Shown: piece by piece, positions 7,433-16,343 of the stretch
Layout: each line of letters begins with the position of its first letter
Position numbering within the stretch: the stretch's first letter is position 1
Assembly: GCF_002283555.1 (NCBI RefSeq)
Contig: NZ_MVOI01000018.1
Location: 1-44,701, forward strand
Reading direction: 5' to 3'
Length of the DNA stretch: 44,701 nucleotides
Source of the DNA: Rubrivirga sp. SAORIC476
GTDB taxonomy: Bacteria; Bacteroidota; Rhodothermia; Rhodothermales; Rubricoccaceae
Position numbers and translations under genes: made by a program
The notes under the pieces: model-generated
Told to the model about the DNA's origin: nothing
Databases searched by the model: none
The model's input: the letters and a program-made list of their open reading frames with translations, nothing else

Positions 7433-7933
7433 TCACCCCACGCGCTCCGGAATCTGAAGTCGGCGCGCGACCGCGGCCGCAGCGTCGGCCGCGGTCTCCT
7501 CCGAGGGGCTGAACTGATGCGTGAGCGGCACCGTCTCGCCCGAGCCGAGCCGCAGCACCACCCGGTACGTCGAGTCTCCGTCGCTGTCGGCCATCTCCTC
7601 GACGAACACCGAGCCGATGTCGCTCGGCACGAAAAACCGACTCCGAGCCGGTCGGAGCCCGCCCCGCTCGGTCCACTCGACGCCCCGGCGGCGGACGACG
7701 GCACGCGACCAGCGACTCGCACAGAGGAACAGCCCGGCACCGAGATGCGAGGCACCGATGAGGGCCAGGAGGAGGCGAGGCCCCGCGCCCGCCTCGTCGA
7801 GCCCACCGCCGCCGCCCAGCGCTGCCCAGAGCGCGAAACTTCCGGTACAGACGAACACGCTTCCGAAGACCCGCACGCACCCGATCGCGTCGACGACACG
7901 GTCTTCTCGGTGGGTGGAGACGTGACGGATCAT
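7433..7933 (-). CDS. Hypothetical membrane protein with two helices
   Basis: A 166-residue protein of unknown function. Two membrane segments are visible at about residues 20-42 (VRVFGSVFVCTGSFALWAAL) and 52-72 (LLLALIGASHLGAGLFLCAS), followed by a soluble beta-rich domain of about 90 residues with RGGLRPARSRFFVPSDIGSVF and STYRVVLRLGSGETVPLT, ending in a helix. The layout (two helices, then a small domain that reads like a modified PH or DUF3592-like fold) is common in uncharacterised envelope proteins. It lies 54 bases after pyrE on the same strand and 90 bases before cinA, so it may belong to the same transcript. Confidence 0.65.
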   Translation of the reverse strand: MIRHVSTHREDRVVDAIGCVRVFGSVFVCTGSFALWAALGGGGGLDEAGAGPRLLLALIGASHLGAGLFLCASRWSRAVVRRRGVEWTERGGLRPARSRFFVPSDIGSVFVEEMADSDGDSTYRVVLRLGSGETVPLTHQFSPSEETAADAAAAVARRLQIPERVG

Positions 7934-7987
7934 CGAGGGGGAGTCGGTCCGGTTCGGGTATCGACCACCAGTGCGCCCCCTGAAGGC

Positions 7988-8635
7988 CTACCCCGCCCCG
8001 CCACGGGCTACGCTCCACGCGGCCGGGTCGTCGCGCCAATCGCGGAGGACCGCCCAGGCGTCGGGGCCGAGGGCGCCGGTCTCCTGCGCGGCTCGCGCGA
8101 GGGCGGCGAAGTCCGTCAGCGTCACCAGCGGCACGCCCGCAGTACCGAAGGCCTGGTCCGCCTCGGCGAAGCCGTAGGAGAACACGGCGAGCACGGCCGC
8201 CACCTCCGCGCCCGCCTCCCGGAGCGCCTCGGCGGCGCTGAGGACCGAGCCACCGGTCGAAACGAGATCCTCCACCAGGACGACCTGTTGCCCGGCCTCG
8301 ACCCGCCCCTCGATCCGGTTTTGGCGCCCGTGCCCCTTGGCCGCGCCCCGGACATAGCTGAACGGTAGGCGTGCGCGGTCGGCCAGCAGCGCGCCGTGTG
8401 GGATCCCTGCCGTCGCTGTGCCCGACACCGCGTCCACGTGCCCGCCGAGGGCCTGCAGAGCGCCGAGGAACGCCTTCGCGACCCGGTCGCGGACGTCCGG
8501 CACCGACAGCAGCAGCCGGTTGTCGGTGTAGACCGGCGAGAGGCGGCCCGAGGCCCACGTGAACGGCGCGTCGGGGCGGAGCGACACCGCGCCGACCGCG
8601 AGCAGGTCGCGGGCGATGGCGTCGGCAGGAGTCAT
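7988..8635 (-). CDS. pyrE: Orotate phosphoribosyltransferase
   Basis: It joins orotate to PRPP to form orotidine 5'-monophosphate in pyrimidine synthesis. 215 residues. Family features in order: FTWASGRLSPVYTDNRLLLS (residues about 24-43), TATAGIPHGALLADR, SYVRGAAKGHGRQNRIEG with the catalytic Lys/His loop, and the PRPP-binding motif VVLVEDLVSTGGS. It starts 17 bases after the pgsA stop codon, so the two are very likely co-transcribed. The frame stays open for almost 3 kb upstream, running antisense through pgsA and dnaK; that is an artefact of base composition, and MTPADAIARDLL is the natural start. Confidence 0.95.
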   Translation of the reverse strand: MTPADAIARDLLAVGAVSLRPDAPFTWASGRLSPVYTDNRLLLSVPDVRDRVAKAFLGALQALGGHVDAVSGTATAGIPHGALLADRARLPFSYVRGAAKGHGRQNRIEGRVEAGQQVVLVEDLVSTGGSVLSAAEALREAGAEVAAVLAVFSYGFAEADQAFGTAGVPLVTLTDFAALARAAQETGALGPDAWAVLRDWRDDPAAWSVARGGAG

Positions 8636-8652
8636 CGAGGCGGGCGAGGTCC

Positions 8653-9270
8653 TCACGTGGACGTCGGCGAGCGGAAGTAGAGGACGCCGGTGTAGACCGT
8701 CACGGCGGCGGTCACGACCAGGAAGACGAGGGCGGCCGGAGACACGAGGGCAGCGGAGAGAAACTGCCCGAGCGCCCCGAGCGCGCCGCCCATCGCTTCC
8801 AAGTGGCGCCCGGCGAGAAACACAAACGCGGTGATCAGAAACGTAAGCTGCCAGGCCGTCTTCCACTTGGCAGCCGTGGACGTGGCGAGCGATCGCCCCT
8901 GGCGCTCGTACACGGTCCGCAGCACCGTCACCGCCACGTCCCGCGCTGCGATGGCGCCGATGGCGAGCCACGGCAGCCACGCGCCCGCCGGCGCCGTCAG
9001 CCCTGTGCCGATCGGCTCCAGAAACGGGATCAGGAAGAAGGCGCCGAGCACCAGCACCTTGTCGGCGAGGGGGTCCAGAAACTGCCCGAGGCGGGAGGAA
9101 ACGCCGTACTCGCGCGCCAGCCGCCCGTCCAGCCAGTCGGTGATGGCCGCCAGGATGAACAGCACCGCACCGGCCAGCTGTCCCCAGACGGTGCCGGTCC
9201 AGAGCAGGTACAGGCACACCGGGGCCGCGATGATGCGGCCAACGGTGAGGGCATTCGGGACGTGCTTCAT
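8653..9270 (-). CDS. pgsA: CDP-diacylglycerol-glycerol-3-phosphate 3-phosphatidyltransferase
   Basis: It makes phosphatidylglycerophosphate, the precursor of phosphatidylglycerol and cardiolipin, in the inner membrane. 205 residues with five to six membrane helices. The CDP-alcohol phosphotransferase motif D-x2-D-G-x2-A-R-x8-G-x3-D-x3-D is complete in DWLDGRLAREYGVSSRLGQF and the following LDPLADK (residues about 45-71). The N-terminus MKHVPNALTVGRIIAAP is typical. An earlier in-frame start would read through the promoter region. The promoter element TATCTTCC lies 31 bases before the ATG. The gene is divergent from dnaK and leads the pgsA-pyrE-(hypothetical)-cinA-recA run. Confidence 0.95.
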   Translation of the reverse strand: MKHVPNALTVGRIIAAPVCLYLLWTGTVWGQLAGAVLFILAAITDWLDGRLAREYGVSSRLGQFLDPLADKVLVLGAFFLIPFLEPIGTGLTAPAGAWLPWLAIGAIAARDVAVTVLRTVYERQGRSLATSTAAKWKTAWQLTFLITAFVFLAGRHLEAMGGALGALGQFLSAALVSPAALVFLVVTAAVTVYTGVLYFRSPTST

Positions 9271-9301
9271 CGCGGGGAGCACCCGGAAACGGGGGGGTAC
9301 C

Positions 9302-9309
9302 GGAAGATA
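9302..9309 (-). promoter_or_regulatory. -7 promoter element of pgsA (TATCTTCC)
   Basis: TATCTTCC on the minus strand, 31 bases before the pgsA ATG. It is flanked as GGTATCTTCCGG, the same 12 bases as in front of the LacI-type gene. No clear -33 box is seen. Confidence 0.5.
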
Positions 9310-9535
9310 CCCTCCCGGCGAGCGCGCTTGAGGAATCCTCGAACGCGCCTGCCATAACGGCAATCGAGACGCTCTGGCACGCGCCTTGTCGAGGTACGGG
9401 GGTGGCGTCGCAGGCCTGACGCTTAGACAGTCCGCCCGGTGCGGATCCTCCTCCGCGAGCCTGCGTAGCCACACCAATACCATTCGACCGGGCCGCTCGC
9501 TGGCCTTCACCAACAGACTTTACTACTCGACCCCA

Positions 9536-11467
9536 ATGGGCAAGATCATCGGCATCGACCTCGGCACGACCAACTCCGTCGTGGCCGTCATGGAGGGCAA
9601 CGAACCTGTCGTCGTCCCCAACGCGGAAGGCGGGCGGACGACCCCCTCCGTCGTCGCGTTCAAGAAAGACGGCGAGCGGCTCGTCGGCGCGCCGGCCAAG
9701 CGGCAGGCCATCACCAACCCGACCAACACCATCGCCTCGGTGAAGCGGTTCATGGGGCGGCAGTTTGCGGAGGTCTCCGAGGAGATGAAGACCGTGCCGT
9801 ACGCCGTCACCAAGGGCGACGGCGGCGTGGCCCGCATCGAGGTGGACGCCGCAGGCGACACCAAGCTCTACACGCCGCAGGAGGTCTCGGCGATGGTCCT
9901 CGGCAAGCTCAAGCAGACCGCCGAGGACTACCTCGGCGAGCGCGTCACCGAGGCGGTCATCACCGTTCCGGCCTACTTCAACGATGCCCAGCGCAAGGCC
10001 ACCAAGGAGGCGGGCCAGATCGCGGGCCTGGAGGTCAAGCGCATCCTGAACGAGCCCACCGCCGCCGCGCTGGCGTACGGCCTCGACAAGAAGCAGGAGG
10101 ACGAGGTCATCGCGGTCTACGACCTCGGCGGCGGCACCTACGACATCTCGATCCTGGAGCTCGGCGACGGCGTCTTCGAGGTCAAGTCCACCAACGGCGA
10201 CACGCACCTCGGCGGCGACGACTTCGACCAGCGCCTCATCGACTGGATCGCGGACGAGTTCAAGCGGACCGACGACGTGGACCTGCGGACCGACCCGATG
10301 GCTCTCCAGCGCCTCAAGGAGGCCGCGGAGAAGGCCAAGATCGAGCTCTCGGCCGCCTCCCAGACGACCATCAACCTGCCGTTCATCACGGCCACTCAGG
10401 AGGGTCCGAAGCACCTCACGCTGGACCTGACGCGCGCCAAGTTCGAGCAGCTCGTCGACGACCTCGTGCGCCGTACCATCCCCCCGATGGAGAAGGCCCT
10501 CGCGGATGCCGGGCTCACCAAGACCCAGGTGGACGAGATCATCCTCGTGGGCGGCTCCTCGCGCATCCCCAGGATTCAGGAGGTCGTCAAGGAGTTCTTC
10601 GGCAAGGCGCCCAACAAGTCGGTCAACCCGGACGAGGTCGTCGCCGTGGGCGCGGCCATCCAGGGCGGCGTCCTCTCGGGCGACGTGACGGACGTGCTGC
10701 TGCTCGACGTGACCCCGCTCAACCTGGGCATCGAGACCCTCGGCGGCGTCATGACGGCGCTCATCCCGGCCAACACGACCATCCCGACGCGCAAGTCGGA
10801 GACGTTCTCGACGGCCTCGGACAACCAGCCGTCGGTCGAGATCCACGTGCTCCAGGGCGACCGCGCCATGTCGGTCGACAACCGCACCATCGGCCGCTTC
10901 CACCTCGACGGCATTCCGCCCGCCCCGCGCGGCCTGCCCCAGATCGAGGTCACGTTCGACATCGACGCCGACGGCATCCTGTCGGTCTCGGCCAAGGACA
11001 AGGCGACCGGCAAGGAGCAGTCGATCCGCATCGAGGCGTCGTCGGGCCTCTCGGAGCAGGAGATCGAGGCCATGCGCCGCGCCGCCCGTGAGCACGCCTC
11101 CGAGGACGCGCAGCGCAAGGAGTCGATCGACAAGCTCAACCAGGCCGACAGCCTGATCTTCTCGACCGAGAAGAACCTCGCCGAGTACGGCGACAAGATC
11201 CCGGCGGAGAAGAAGGCGGCCATCGAGGCCGGTGTGGAGCGTCTCAAGGAGGTCCACAAGAACCAGGACCTCGATCAGCTGGACTCGGCCATCGAGCAGC
11301 TCAACACGGCGTGGAGCGCGGCCTCGGAGGACCTCTACCGGGCCCAGCAGGCGGAGGCTGAAGCGGGCGGCGCGCAGGCAGCCGCCGACGCGCAGGCCAA
11401 TGGCGGCGCCACGCCGGCCGCCGAGGAGGCGGACTTCGAGGTCGTCGACGAGGGGGACACGAACTAG
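9536..11467 (+). CDS. dnaK: Chaperone DnaK (Hsp70)
   Basis: An ATP-driven chaperone for folding and stress survival. 643 residues, full length. Nucleotide-binding motifs are [14 protein letters not shown] (5-18), [14 protein letters not shown] (about 197-210) and [14 protein letters not shown] (about 339-352). The interdomain linker [11 protein letters not shown] is followed by the substrate-binding domain and a C-terminal helical lid. The tail is Ala/Gly-rich and ends [13 protein letters not shown], an acidic end similar to the usual EEVD-like DnaK tails. [10 protein letters not shown] was chosen over a start 50 codons upstream. No CIRCE element was found in the 265-base gap to the divergent pgsA. 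grpE and dnaJ are not adjacent. Confidence 0.98.
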   Translation: MGKIIGIDLGTTNSVVAVMEGNEPVVVPNAEGGRTTPSVVAFKKDGERLVGAPAKRQAITNPTNTIASVKRFMGRQFAEVSEEMKTVPYAVTKGDGGVARIEVDAAGDTKLYTPQEVSAMVLGKLKQTAEDYLGERVTEAVITVPAYFNDAQRKATKEAGQIAGLEVKRILNEPTAAALAYGLDKKQEDEVIAVYDLGGGTYDISILELGDGVFEVKSTNGDTHLGGDDFDQRLIDWIADEFKRTDDVDLRTDPMALQRLKEAAEKAKIELSAASQTTINLPFITATQEGPKHLTLDLTRAKFEQLVDDLVRRTIPPMEKALADAGLTKTQVDEIILVGGSSRIPRIQEVVKEFFGKAPNKSVNPDEVVAVGAAIQGGVLSGDVTDVLLLDVTPLNLGIETLGGVMTALIPANTTIPTRKSETFSTASDNQPSVEIHVLQGDRAMSVDNRTIGRFHLDGIPPAPRGLPQIEVTFDIDADGILSVSAKDKATGKEQSIRIEASSGLSEQEIEAMRRAAREHASEDAQRKESIDKLNQADSLIFSTEKNLAEYGDKIPAEKKAAIEAGVERLKEVHKNQDLDQLDSAIEQLNTAWSAASEDLYRAQQAEAEAGGAQAAADAQANGGATPAAEEADFEVVDEGDTN

Positions 11468-11511
11468 GCTTCGCCTCGCCTCACTGGCGGCGCGCTGCCA
11501 GCCAGGATCGC

Positions 11512-11543
11512 ACCGCCCCGGTGGCTTCGGCTGCCGGGGCGGT
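11512..11543 (+). terminator. Hairpin with TTCG loop after dnaK
   Basis: ACCGCCCCGG pairs perfectly with CCGGGGCGGT; the inside continues with two G-T and two G-C pairs closing a TTCG tetraloop, giving a stem of up to 14 pairs. It lies 44 bases after the dnaK stop. No T tract follows, as in other terminators of this GC-rich genome. Confidence 0.65.
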
Positions 11544-11598
11544 CTCGTGATGGCCCGTCCGGGCCGAGGCCGTGTGGGGTTGGGTGACACTCCAATCA

Positions 11599-11608
11599 CA
11601 GAATTCTG
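11599..11608. promoter_or_regulatory. 10-bp palindrome CAGAATTCTG before the lipoprotein gene
   Basis: A perfect palindrome 31 bases before the lipoprotein start, within an unusually A/T-rich stretch. Arms TGACAC (11585-11590) and GTGTCA (11609-11614) form a second, off-centre inverted repeat around it. It could be an operator; no regulator is known. Confidence 0.25.
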
Positions 11609-11639
11609 GTGTCAGGGCTACACCCCTTTCCCGCCCATC

Positions 11640-12311
11640 ATGCTCTTGAGCCGATTCGTCGTCCTCCTCTCTCTCACGTGCTCCCTGACTGCCTGCTCTG
11701 TGAGCGCCCTTGGAGACATCGCAAGCATGGCTGGGGTGGGAGGCCCTTCCGGGAATGGCCCAGAGGGGCCGGTGTCGCCGCCTGCACTCACCGGCTCCGC
11801 CTCGGCCTGCCACCAGGGCACCTGGGCACTCGTCCCTGAGTCCGCGTGGAGTGCCGATAACCTCCAGCGCATGGGGCTGGGAAGCGATGAGTACGAGTAC
11901 GTCGGCTCCGAGGGCGATGCGTGGCTGACGCTTCAGCCGGACGGGACGTACCAGTGGTCGCTCAACCGGTTCGCGGTGACGCTCCGGAGTTCTGCCGCGA
12001 GCCCGTCGTCGCCGACCGATGTCACAGTCCACCTTCACGGCATGCTGTACGGAACCGCTGAGCCGTCCGGTCGAACCGTGCTCGAGATGCACCATGCCGC
12101 TCCCGGCACTCCGCCCCTGGCGCTGACAGCCTACGCGCAGGTCACAGGCGGGCCAGCGCCGCTCGGCCGGATCAACCTCAACGCGGGCCGCCTCCTGGGC
12201 GCCAATCAGTGGACTGCCGACGTGTCGTGCTCGACGTCCACCCTCTCACTGTCTTCCCGAGACGACGAGACCGGAGCTCTTCAGAACGCTCGCTACACAC
12301 GCGTGCGCTAG
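11640..12311 (+). CDS. Hypothetical lipoprotein
   Basis: A 223-residue protein of unknown function. The N-terminus is a lipoprotein signal: MLLSRFVVLLSLTCSLTAC, with LTAC as lipobox and Cys19 as the likely lipidated residue. The mature part starts with a flexible Gly/Pro/Ser-rich stretch (about 28-50), then a domain of about 160 residues with GTWALVPESAW, SEGDAWLTLQPDGTYQWSL and TALDVTVHL-like beta strands. The phrase L-x-L-Q-P-D-G-T-Y-x-W is typical of small beta-barrel lipocalin-like lipoproteins that report a value against a control, but this is only a resemblance. Two conserved-looking cysteines remain in the mature part. The longest frame begins inside dnaK and was trimmed to this ATG. 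Confidence 0.75.
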   Translation: MLLSRFVVLLSLTCSLTACSVSALGDIASMAGVGGPSGNGPEGPVSPPALTGSASACHQGTWALVPESAWSADNLQRMGLGSDEYEYVGSEGDAWLTLQPDGTYQWSLNRFAVTLRSSAASPSSPTDVTVHLHGMLYGTAEPSGRTVLEMHHAAPGTPPLALTAYAQVTGGPAPLGRINLNAGRLLGANQWTADVSCSTSTLSLSSRDDETGALQNARYTRVR

Positions 12312-12480
12312 CTCCGCGAGGCCACCGATGGCGCGGCTCCCGACCGCCATGCCGCTGCGCTCTCCGACGGCCGCTGCAGCCGCGAGATCGTCGGAGCACG
12401 CGACATCCTGAGGCAGGTCTGGATCAATCGGACCAGGTGGCGTAGGTGCCTCGGATGGGGCATCGCATCAGGGGCGTCTG

Positions 12481-12488
12481 TACGTTCG
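12481..12488 (+). promoter_or_regulatory. -7 element TACGTTCG before creD
   Basis: TACGTTCG lies 21 bases before the creD ATG and fits the TAnnTTCG pattern seen before other genes of the window. The -33 region has no TTTG. Confidence 0.45.
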
Positions 12489-12509
12489 GGCGACCCTGCC
12501 CCGAGCCTG

Positions 12510-13982
12510 ATGTCCGACTCGACTGACGCCCCCCCGCCCCCCCCCCCTGTCCCGCGGCTGCCCACCCCGAGGTCGCTGCGCCCGCCGAGGGTGCCGTCAC
12601 CGCGCCGGTCGCTGGCGCTGAAGGTGCTCGCCATCGTCGGGATCGTGCTGATCCTGATGGTGCCGCTGGCGCTGCTGAGCGGTCTCATCTCGGAGCGCGA
12701 GCAACTGCGTGAGGAGGCCCGGAGCGAAGTGTCGGCACAGTGGGGCCAGGACCAGACCCTCGGCGGCCCGGTGCTCACGATCCCGTACACGGCCACCGAG
12801 CCCGCCGAGGGCGGGGGCCAGCGGACCGTGACGCGCTACGCGCACCTCTTTCCCGACGCGCTCGACGTGGAGGGCCGCCTGGAGCCGCAGGTCCGCACGC
12901 GGGGCATCTTCCGCGTCGTGCTGTACGAGACGCAACTGACGGTGCAGGGCCGCTTCCCGTCGGTCGACTCGGCGGCGTTCGGCGTCGCGCGCGGCGCGCT
13001 CCGCCTCGACGAGGCGTTCGTCCAGATCGGCCTCTCCGACCTCGTTGGCGTGCGCGACCCGATCCGACTGGAGTGGGACGGCACCACGCGCGAGGCGGAC
13101 CCGGGCATCGTCACCGGCGACGTGTTCTCGACCGGCGTCTCGATTCCCGTCACCGTCGACGCCGACGGGGCTGCCTTCTCGTTCGACCTGAGTCTCAACG
13201 GCAGCGGCAGCCTGGGCGTGCTGCCCGTCGGCCGGGAGACGACGCTGAAGCTGGCCTCGCCCTGGGACACGCCCCGTTTCGCAGGCGCGTTTCTGCCGGA
13301 GGAGCGGACGGTCGCCGCCGATGGCTTCGAGGCGCGCTGGCGCGTCCTCCACCTCAACCGGAACTACCCGCAGGCCTTCACCGGGTCCTTCGGCCGGCCG
13401 ACGGCGCTCCCGAGGCGGGCCAGCTACGAGTACTACGAGCCGGGGTTCGACGGCAGCGGCCCCTCGGCCTTCGGCGTGGAGCTGCTGCTGCCCGTCGACG
13501 AGTACCAGAAGACGAACCGGGCCGCCAAGTACGGCGTGCTGTTCGTCTTCCTGACGTTCCTGACGTTCTTCTTCGTCGAGGTGCTCGGCGGGCGTCGGAT
13601 CCACCCGATCCAGTACCTGCTGGTCGGCTTCGCGGTGACGCTGTTCTACCTGCTGCTGCTGGCCTTCGCCGAGTACATGCCGTTCAACGGAGCGTACGGC
13701 GTCGCGGCGGTCGCCATCCTGTCGCTCGTGACCCTCTACGCGCGGGCGGTCTTCGGGGAGTGGCGGCTGGCTGCGCTCGTCGGCGGGCTGCTGACGCTGT
13801 TCTACGGCTACTTCTTCGTGCTCCTCCAGCTCGAGGCCTACGCCCTGCTGGCCGGGAGCCTCGGGCTGCTCGTGACGCTCGCCGTCGTGATGTACCTCTC
13901 GCGCAAGGTCGACTGGTACGGCGACCCCTTCGGGGGCATCGGCGACCCGGCGGACGCGCCGCCTTCTTCTGACCCCTCCTGA
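12510..13982 (+). CDS. creD: CreD-family inner membrane protein
   Basis: 490 residues. Apart from the Pro-rich cytoplasmic start, the order is that of CreD: one membrane helix (about 36-58, LALKVLAIVGIVLILMVPLALLSGL, interrupted here for brevity at either end), the signature I-x-E-R-E-Q-L-R-E-E-A and WGQDQTLGGPVLTIPY, a large periplasmic domain of about 270 residues, then a cluster of six C-terminal helices starting KYGVLFVFLTFLTFFFVEV. CreD is linked to envelope stress and, in Pseudomonas relatives, to beta-lactam tolerance; the CreBC two-component system is not present here. The coding sequence has an 11-base run of C near codon 10, a possible slippage site. The purU gene follows after three bases. 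Confidence 0.88.
   Translation: MSDSTDAPPPPPPVPRLPTPRSLRPPRVPSPRRSLALKVLAIVGIVLILMVPLALLSGLISEREQLREEARSEVSAQWGQDQTLGGPVLTIPYTATEPAEGGGQRTVTRYAHLFPDALDVEGRLEPQVRTRGIFRVVLYETQLTVQGRFPSVDSAAFGVARGALRLDEAFVQIGLSDLVGVRDPIRLEWDGTTREADPGIVTGDVFSTGVSIPVTVDADGAAFSFDLSLNGSGSLGVLPVGRETTLKLASPWDTPRFAGAFLPEERTVAADGFEARWRVLHLNRNYPQAFTGSFGRPTALPRRASYEYYEPGFDGSGPSAFGVELLLPVDEYQKTNRAAKYGVLFVFLTFLTFFFVEVLGGRRIHPIQYLLVGFAVTLFYLLLLAFAEYMPFNGAYGVAAVAILSLVTLYARAVFGEWRLAALVGGLLTLFYGYFFVLLQLEAYALLAGSLGLLVTLAVVMYLSRKVDWYGDPFGGIGDPADAPPSSDPS
12529..12547 (+). repeat. Poly-C tract (7 C, G, 11 C) in the start of creD
   Basis: Seven C, one G and eleven C in a row, coding for a run of prolines at residues 8-13. Runs of this length are prone to slippage, and a one-base change would end CreD early. 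It is also a place where sequencing errors are common. Confidence 0.8.
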
Positions 13983-13985
13983 CCC

Positions 13986-14858
13986 ATGCCGACGGACGCC
14001 GTCCCCCTCGCTCGCCTCCTCGTCACGTGCCCGGACCAGCCGGGCATCGTGGCTGCGGTGAGCGGCTTCCTCCGCAACCACGGCGCCAACATCACGGCGC
14101 TCGACCAGCACTCGACCGACCCCGTCGGCGGGACGTTCTTCCTGCGGGCCGAGTTCACCACCCCCGACCTCGACCTCGCGGCGGAGGCGCTGGAGGCCGC
14201 CTTTGCGCGGGTCGTCGCCACGCCGTTCGCGATGGACTGGCGGATCGACTACCAGGCACGGCGCAAGCGGATGGCGCTCATGGTGTCGAAGTTCGACCAC
14301 GCGCTCTTAGAGCTCCTCTGGCTCTGGCGCCGCGGCGAGCTCGACGCCGACATCCCGCTCGTGGTCAGCAACCACGACACGCTGCGCGACGAGGTCGAGC
14401 GGTTCGGCGTCGCGTACCACCACGTCCCGGTGACGAGGGAGACCAAGGCGGAGGCCGAGGCGGAGACGGTCCGGCTGTTCACCGAGGCAGGCGTGGACGT
14501 GGTCGTGCTGGCGCGCTACATGCAGATCCTCTCCCCCGCGCTCGTCTCGCGCTACGCGGGCCGCATCATCAACATCCACCACTCGTTCCTGCCTGCCTTC
14601 ATCGGGGCCGACCCATACCGCCAGGCGTTCGAGCGGGGCGTCAAGGTGATCGGCGCGACGGCGCACTACGTGACCGAGGACCTGGACGAAGGCCCGATCA
14701 TCGAGCAAGGCGTCGCCCGTGCCTCGCACCGGGATAGCATCTCGGACCTCAAGCGGACTGGCCAGTCCCTGGAGCGCGATGTGCTGGCCCGCGCGGTCCG
14801 CTGGCACCTCGAAGCGCGGGTGCTGGTCCACGAGAACAAGACCGTCGTGTTCGCCTGA
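13986..14858 (+). CDS. purU: Formyltetrahydrofolate deformylase
   Basis: It splits 10-formyl-tetrahydrofolate into formate and tetrahydrofolate, balancing one-carbon pools and giving formate for purine synthesis. 290 residues. The N-terminal ACT domain (about 7-85) starts [20 protein letters not shown], and the formyltransferase domain follows with [46 protein letters not shown], and the catalytic region [20 protein letters not shown] with [19 protein letters not shown]. Asn, His and Asp of the catalytic triad are all in place. It begins three bases after creD stops, so the two share a transcript. Confidence 0.96.
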   Translation: MPTDAVPLARLLVTCPDQPGIVAAVSGFLRNHGANITALDQHSTDPVGGTFFLRAEFTTPDLDLAAEALEAAFARVVATPFAMDWRIDYQARRKRMALMVSKFDHALLELLWLWRRGELDADIPLVVSNHDTLRDEVERFGVAYHHVPVTRETKAEAEAETVRLFTEAGVDVVVLARYMQILSPALVSRYAGRIINIHHSFLPAFIGADPYRQAFERGVKVIGATAHYVTEDLDEGPIIEQGVARASHRDSISDLKRTGQSLERDVLARAVRWHLEARVLVHENKTVVFA

Positions 14859-14925
14859 GCCCCCCCGCCTCGGTCGCGCGACGGACCGTGCGGACGGGCT
14901 GCCAACGAGGCCTCTCGGCGGCGCG

Positions 14926-16128
14926 CTACGCGGCCTCCGCGCCCGACGGCGGTGCGTCGTCTACTTGCACCTCGGTCGCCGGGCCGGGGGGCACCCCCGG
15001 CGCCGTGGGGTGGTCATCGGCCGGGCCGAACTCCTCGGTGAAGATCTCCCAGACGGTCAGGAACAGACCCGCCACGACGGGCCCGACCACGAGGCCGGAG
15101 AACCCGAACGTCGCCAGCCCGCCGAGCGTCGAGAGCAGGATCATGTAGTCCGGCATTCCGGCGTCTCGCCCGACGAGGACCGGCCGGAGGGCGTTGTCGA
15201 CGGTGCCCATGATCCCCGCGCCGATGCCCGCCAGAATGAGAGCCTTCCCCCAGGAGCCGATGGCCAGCAGGTAGATCGCGGCCGGGATCCACACGATCGC
15301 GCCGCCGACGGCCGGGATTAGGGAAAAGACGCCCATGATGACGCCCCACAGGATGGGCGACCCGATGCCGAGAAGTGCGAACGCGACCCCACCGATGGCC
15401 CCCTGGACGGCCGAGATCACGAACGTGCCCTTGACCGTCGCCCGCGTGACGGCTGCGAACTTGGTGAACAACCGCCGCTCCCGCGGGTCCCCCAGCGGCA
15501 GCGCCCGGATGAGCACCTCCCGCAACGCCTCGCCGTCGCGGACGAAGAAGAACATGACGTACAGCGACACCGCGAGCAGCAGCGTGAACGTCACCGCCTG
15601 CTGCCCGAACCCCAGCAGCCGGGAGGCCACCTCCTGGCTGACCGCCAGCGCGGACGTCGCCACGTTCTCCCGGATCTGGTCGAAGTCGACGCCCAGTTCC
15701 TGCGCGCGTTCGGACAGCTGAGGCACGAGCCGCTCGACCGCCGCCACCGGCTCCGTCAGGTCGATCTCGCCACTTGCGACCCGTTGGTACACGCCGACGG
15801 CCTCCTGAGTGACCAGCATGCCGAGCACGACGAGCGGCACCACGACGGCCACCAGCACCGTCCCCAGCGTCAGCAGAGCTGCCGGGGTCGCGCGACCGCC
15901 GAGGCGGCGCTCGAACCAGCGGAACAGCGGCGAGAACAGCACCGCCAGCACAACCGCCCAGAACACCGGCAGCAAAAAGCCGCCCAGCGTCCACGCGAAG
16001 GCGACCGTCACCAGGACGATGAGGGCGAGGAACGCGCGATTCTCGAGAGGCTGGATGGGAGTCGAGGAGAGTGGGCGGGCGGAATATCGCAGTGCACGGT
16101 GTCGGGTTTCACCTCCCGATGGAAGCAA
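14926..16128 (-). CDS. AI-2E family transporter (PF01594)
   Basis: About 400 residues with seven to eight membrane helices. The N-terminal hairpin reads LALIVLVTVAFAWTLGGFLL and PVFWAVVLAVLFSPLFRWFE; a long amphipathic middle region with helical repeats (residues about 90-160) follows; the C-terminal signature has LVGRDAGMPDYMILLSTLGG and GLVVGPVVAGLFLTVWEIF. Family members export diverse small molecules or act as sodium/proton antiporters; the link with autoinducer 2 is not general. The start is uncertain: the first in-frame initiator is a TTG, giving a rather basic leader of about 30 residues before the first helix, and no better start is visible. Tail to tail with purU. Confidence 0.88.
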   Translation of the reverse strand: MLPSGGETRHRALRYSARPLSSTPIQPLENRAFLALIVLVTVAFAWTLGGFLLPVFWAVVLAVLFSPLFRWFERRLGGRATPAALLTLGTVLVAVVVPLVVLGMLVTQEAVGVYQRVASGEIDLTEPVAAVERLVPQLSERAQELGVDFDQIRENVATSALAVSQEVASRLLGFGQQAVTFTLLLAVSLYVMFFFVRDGEALREVLIRALPLGDPRERRLFTKFAAVTRATVKGTFVISAVQGAIGGVAFALLGIGSPILWGVIMGVFSLIPAVGGAIVWIPAAIYLLAIGSWGKALILAGIGAGIMGTVDNALRPVLVGRDAGMPDYMILLSTLGGLATFGFSGLVVGPVVAGLFLTVWEIFTEEFGPADDHPTAPGVPPGPATEVQVDDAPPSGAEAA

Positions 16129-16343
16129 AAATGCCCCAGGCCTTGACGGAGAAGATTCTGTTCCCTATCGTTCGAGCACCGAGTGAGGTCGAGCCTGGCG
16201 ATCTGTCCGGGGGGACGACAACCGGCACGGCCCACTTGCTCCACCCCGACCGGCCTTGGGCCGGTCGGGGTATTTGTTGGTGCCTCCTCGGCACGACATC
16301 GGACGTGCCCACTGTCGCACAAGGGCTTCTGCGTATCGTCTGA
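16119..16343 (+). pseudogene. Possible remnant of an aconitase/LeuC-type N-terminus
   Basis: An open frame starting at an ATG reads MEAKMPQALTEKIL and then SEVEPGDLSGG before turning into sequence without family features. L-T-E-K-I-L followed after about 12 residues by E-V-E-P-G-D-L is very like the beginning of 3-isopropylmalate dehydratase large subunits and related hydro-lyases. Only about 25 residues match, and the frame then runs through a strong terminator hairpin. It could be a decayed gene, a leader peptide, or chance. It overlaps the uncertain start of the divergent AI-2E gene. Confidence 0.25.
16244..16270 (+). terminator. Perfect 12-bp hairpin terminator without an obvious gene
   Basis: CCCCGACCGGCC, a TTG loop, then GGCCGGTCGGGG, followed on the plus strand by TATTTGTTGG. 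This is the most convincing intrinsic terminator in the window, yet no intact plus-strand gene precedes it. It may end a small RNA, or belong to the decayed LeuC-like gene. Confidence 0.7.

Noticed and set aside
6626-8368. A 580-residue plus-strand frame across cinA and pyrE
   Set aside because: Shadow of three real minus-strand genes; no start context and no domain.
9271-9535. A CIRCE element before dnaK
   Set aside because: No TTAGCACTC/GAGTGCTAA pair or close variant is present in the gap.
7988-11599. A 1203-residue minus-strand open frame
   Set aside because: Only its last 215 residues are real (pyrE). The rest is antisense to dnaK and pgsA and is rich in Arg, Asp, Gly and Leu in the way shadow frames of GC-rich genes are.
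12312-12509. A short coding remnant between the lipoprotein and creD
   Set aside because: One frame reads fairly protein-like for about 50 residues, but there is no start, no family match by eye and no stop context that would support a gene.
16160-16260. A tRNA, suggested by GTTCGAGC and a following hairpin
   Set aside because: No acceptor stem, anticodon arm or D arm could be folded around it; the hairpin is a separate terminator.
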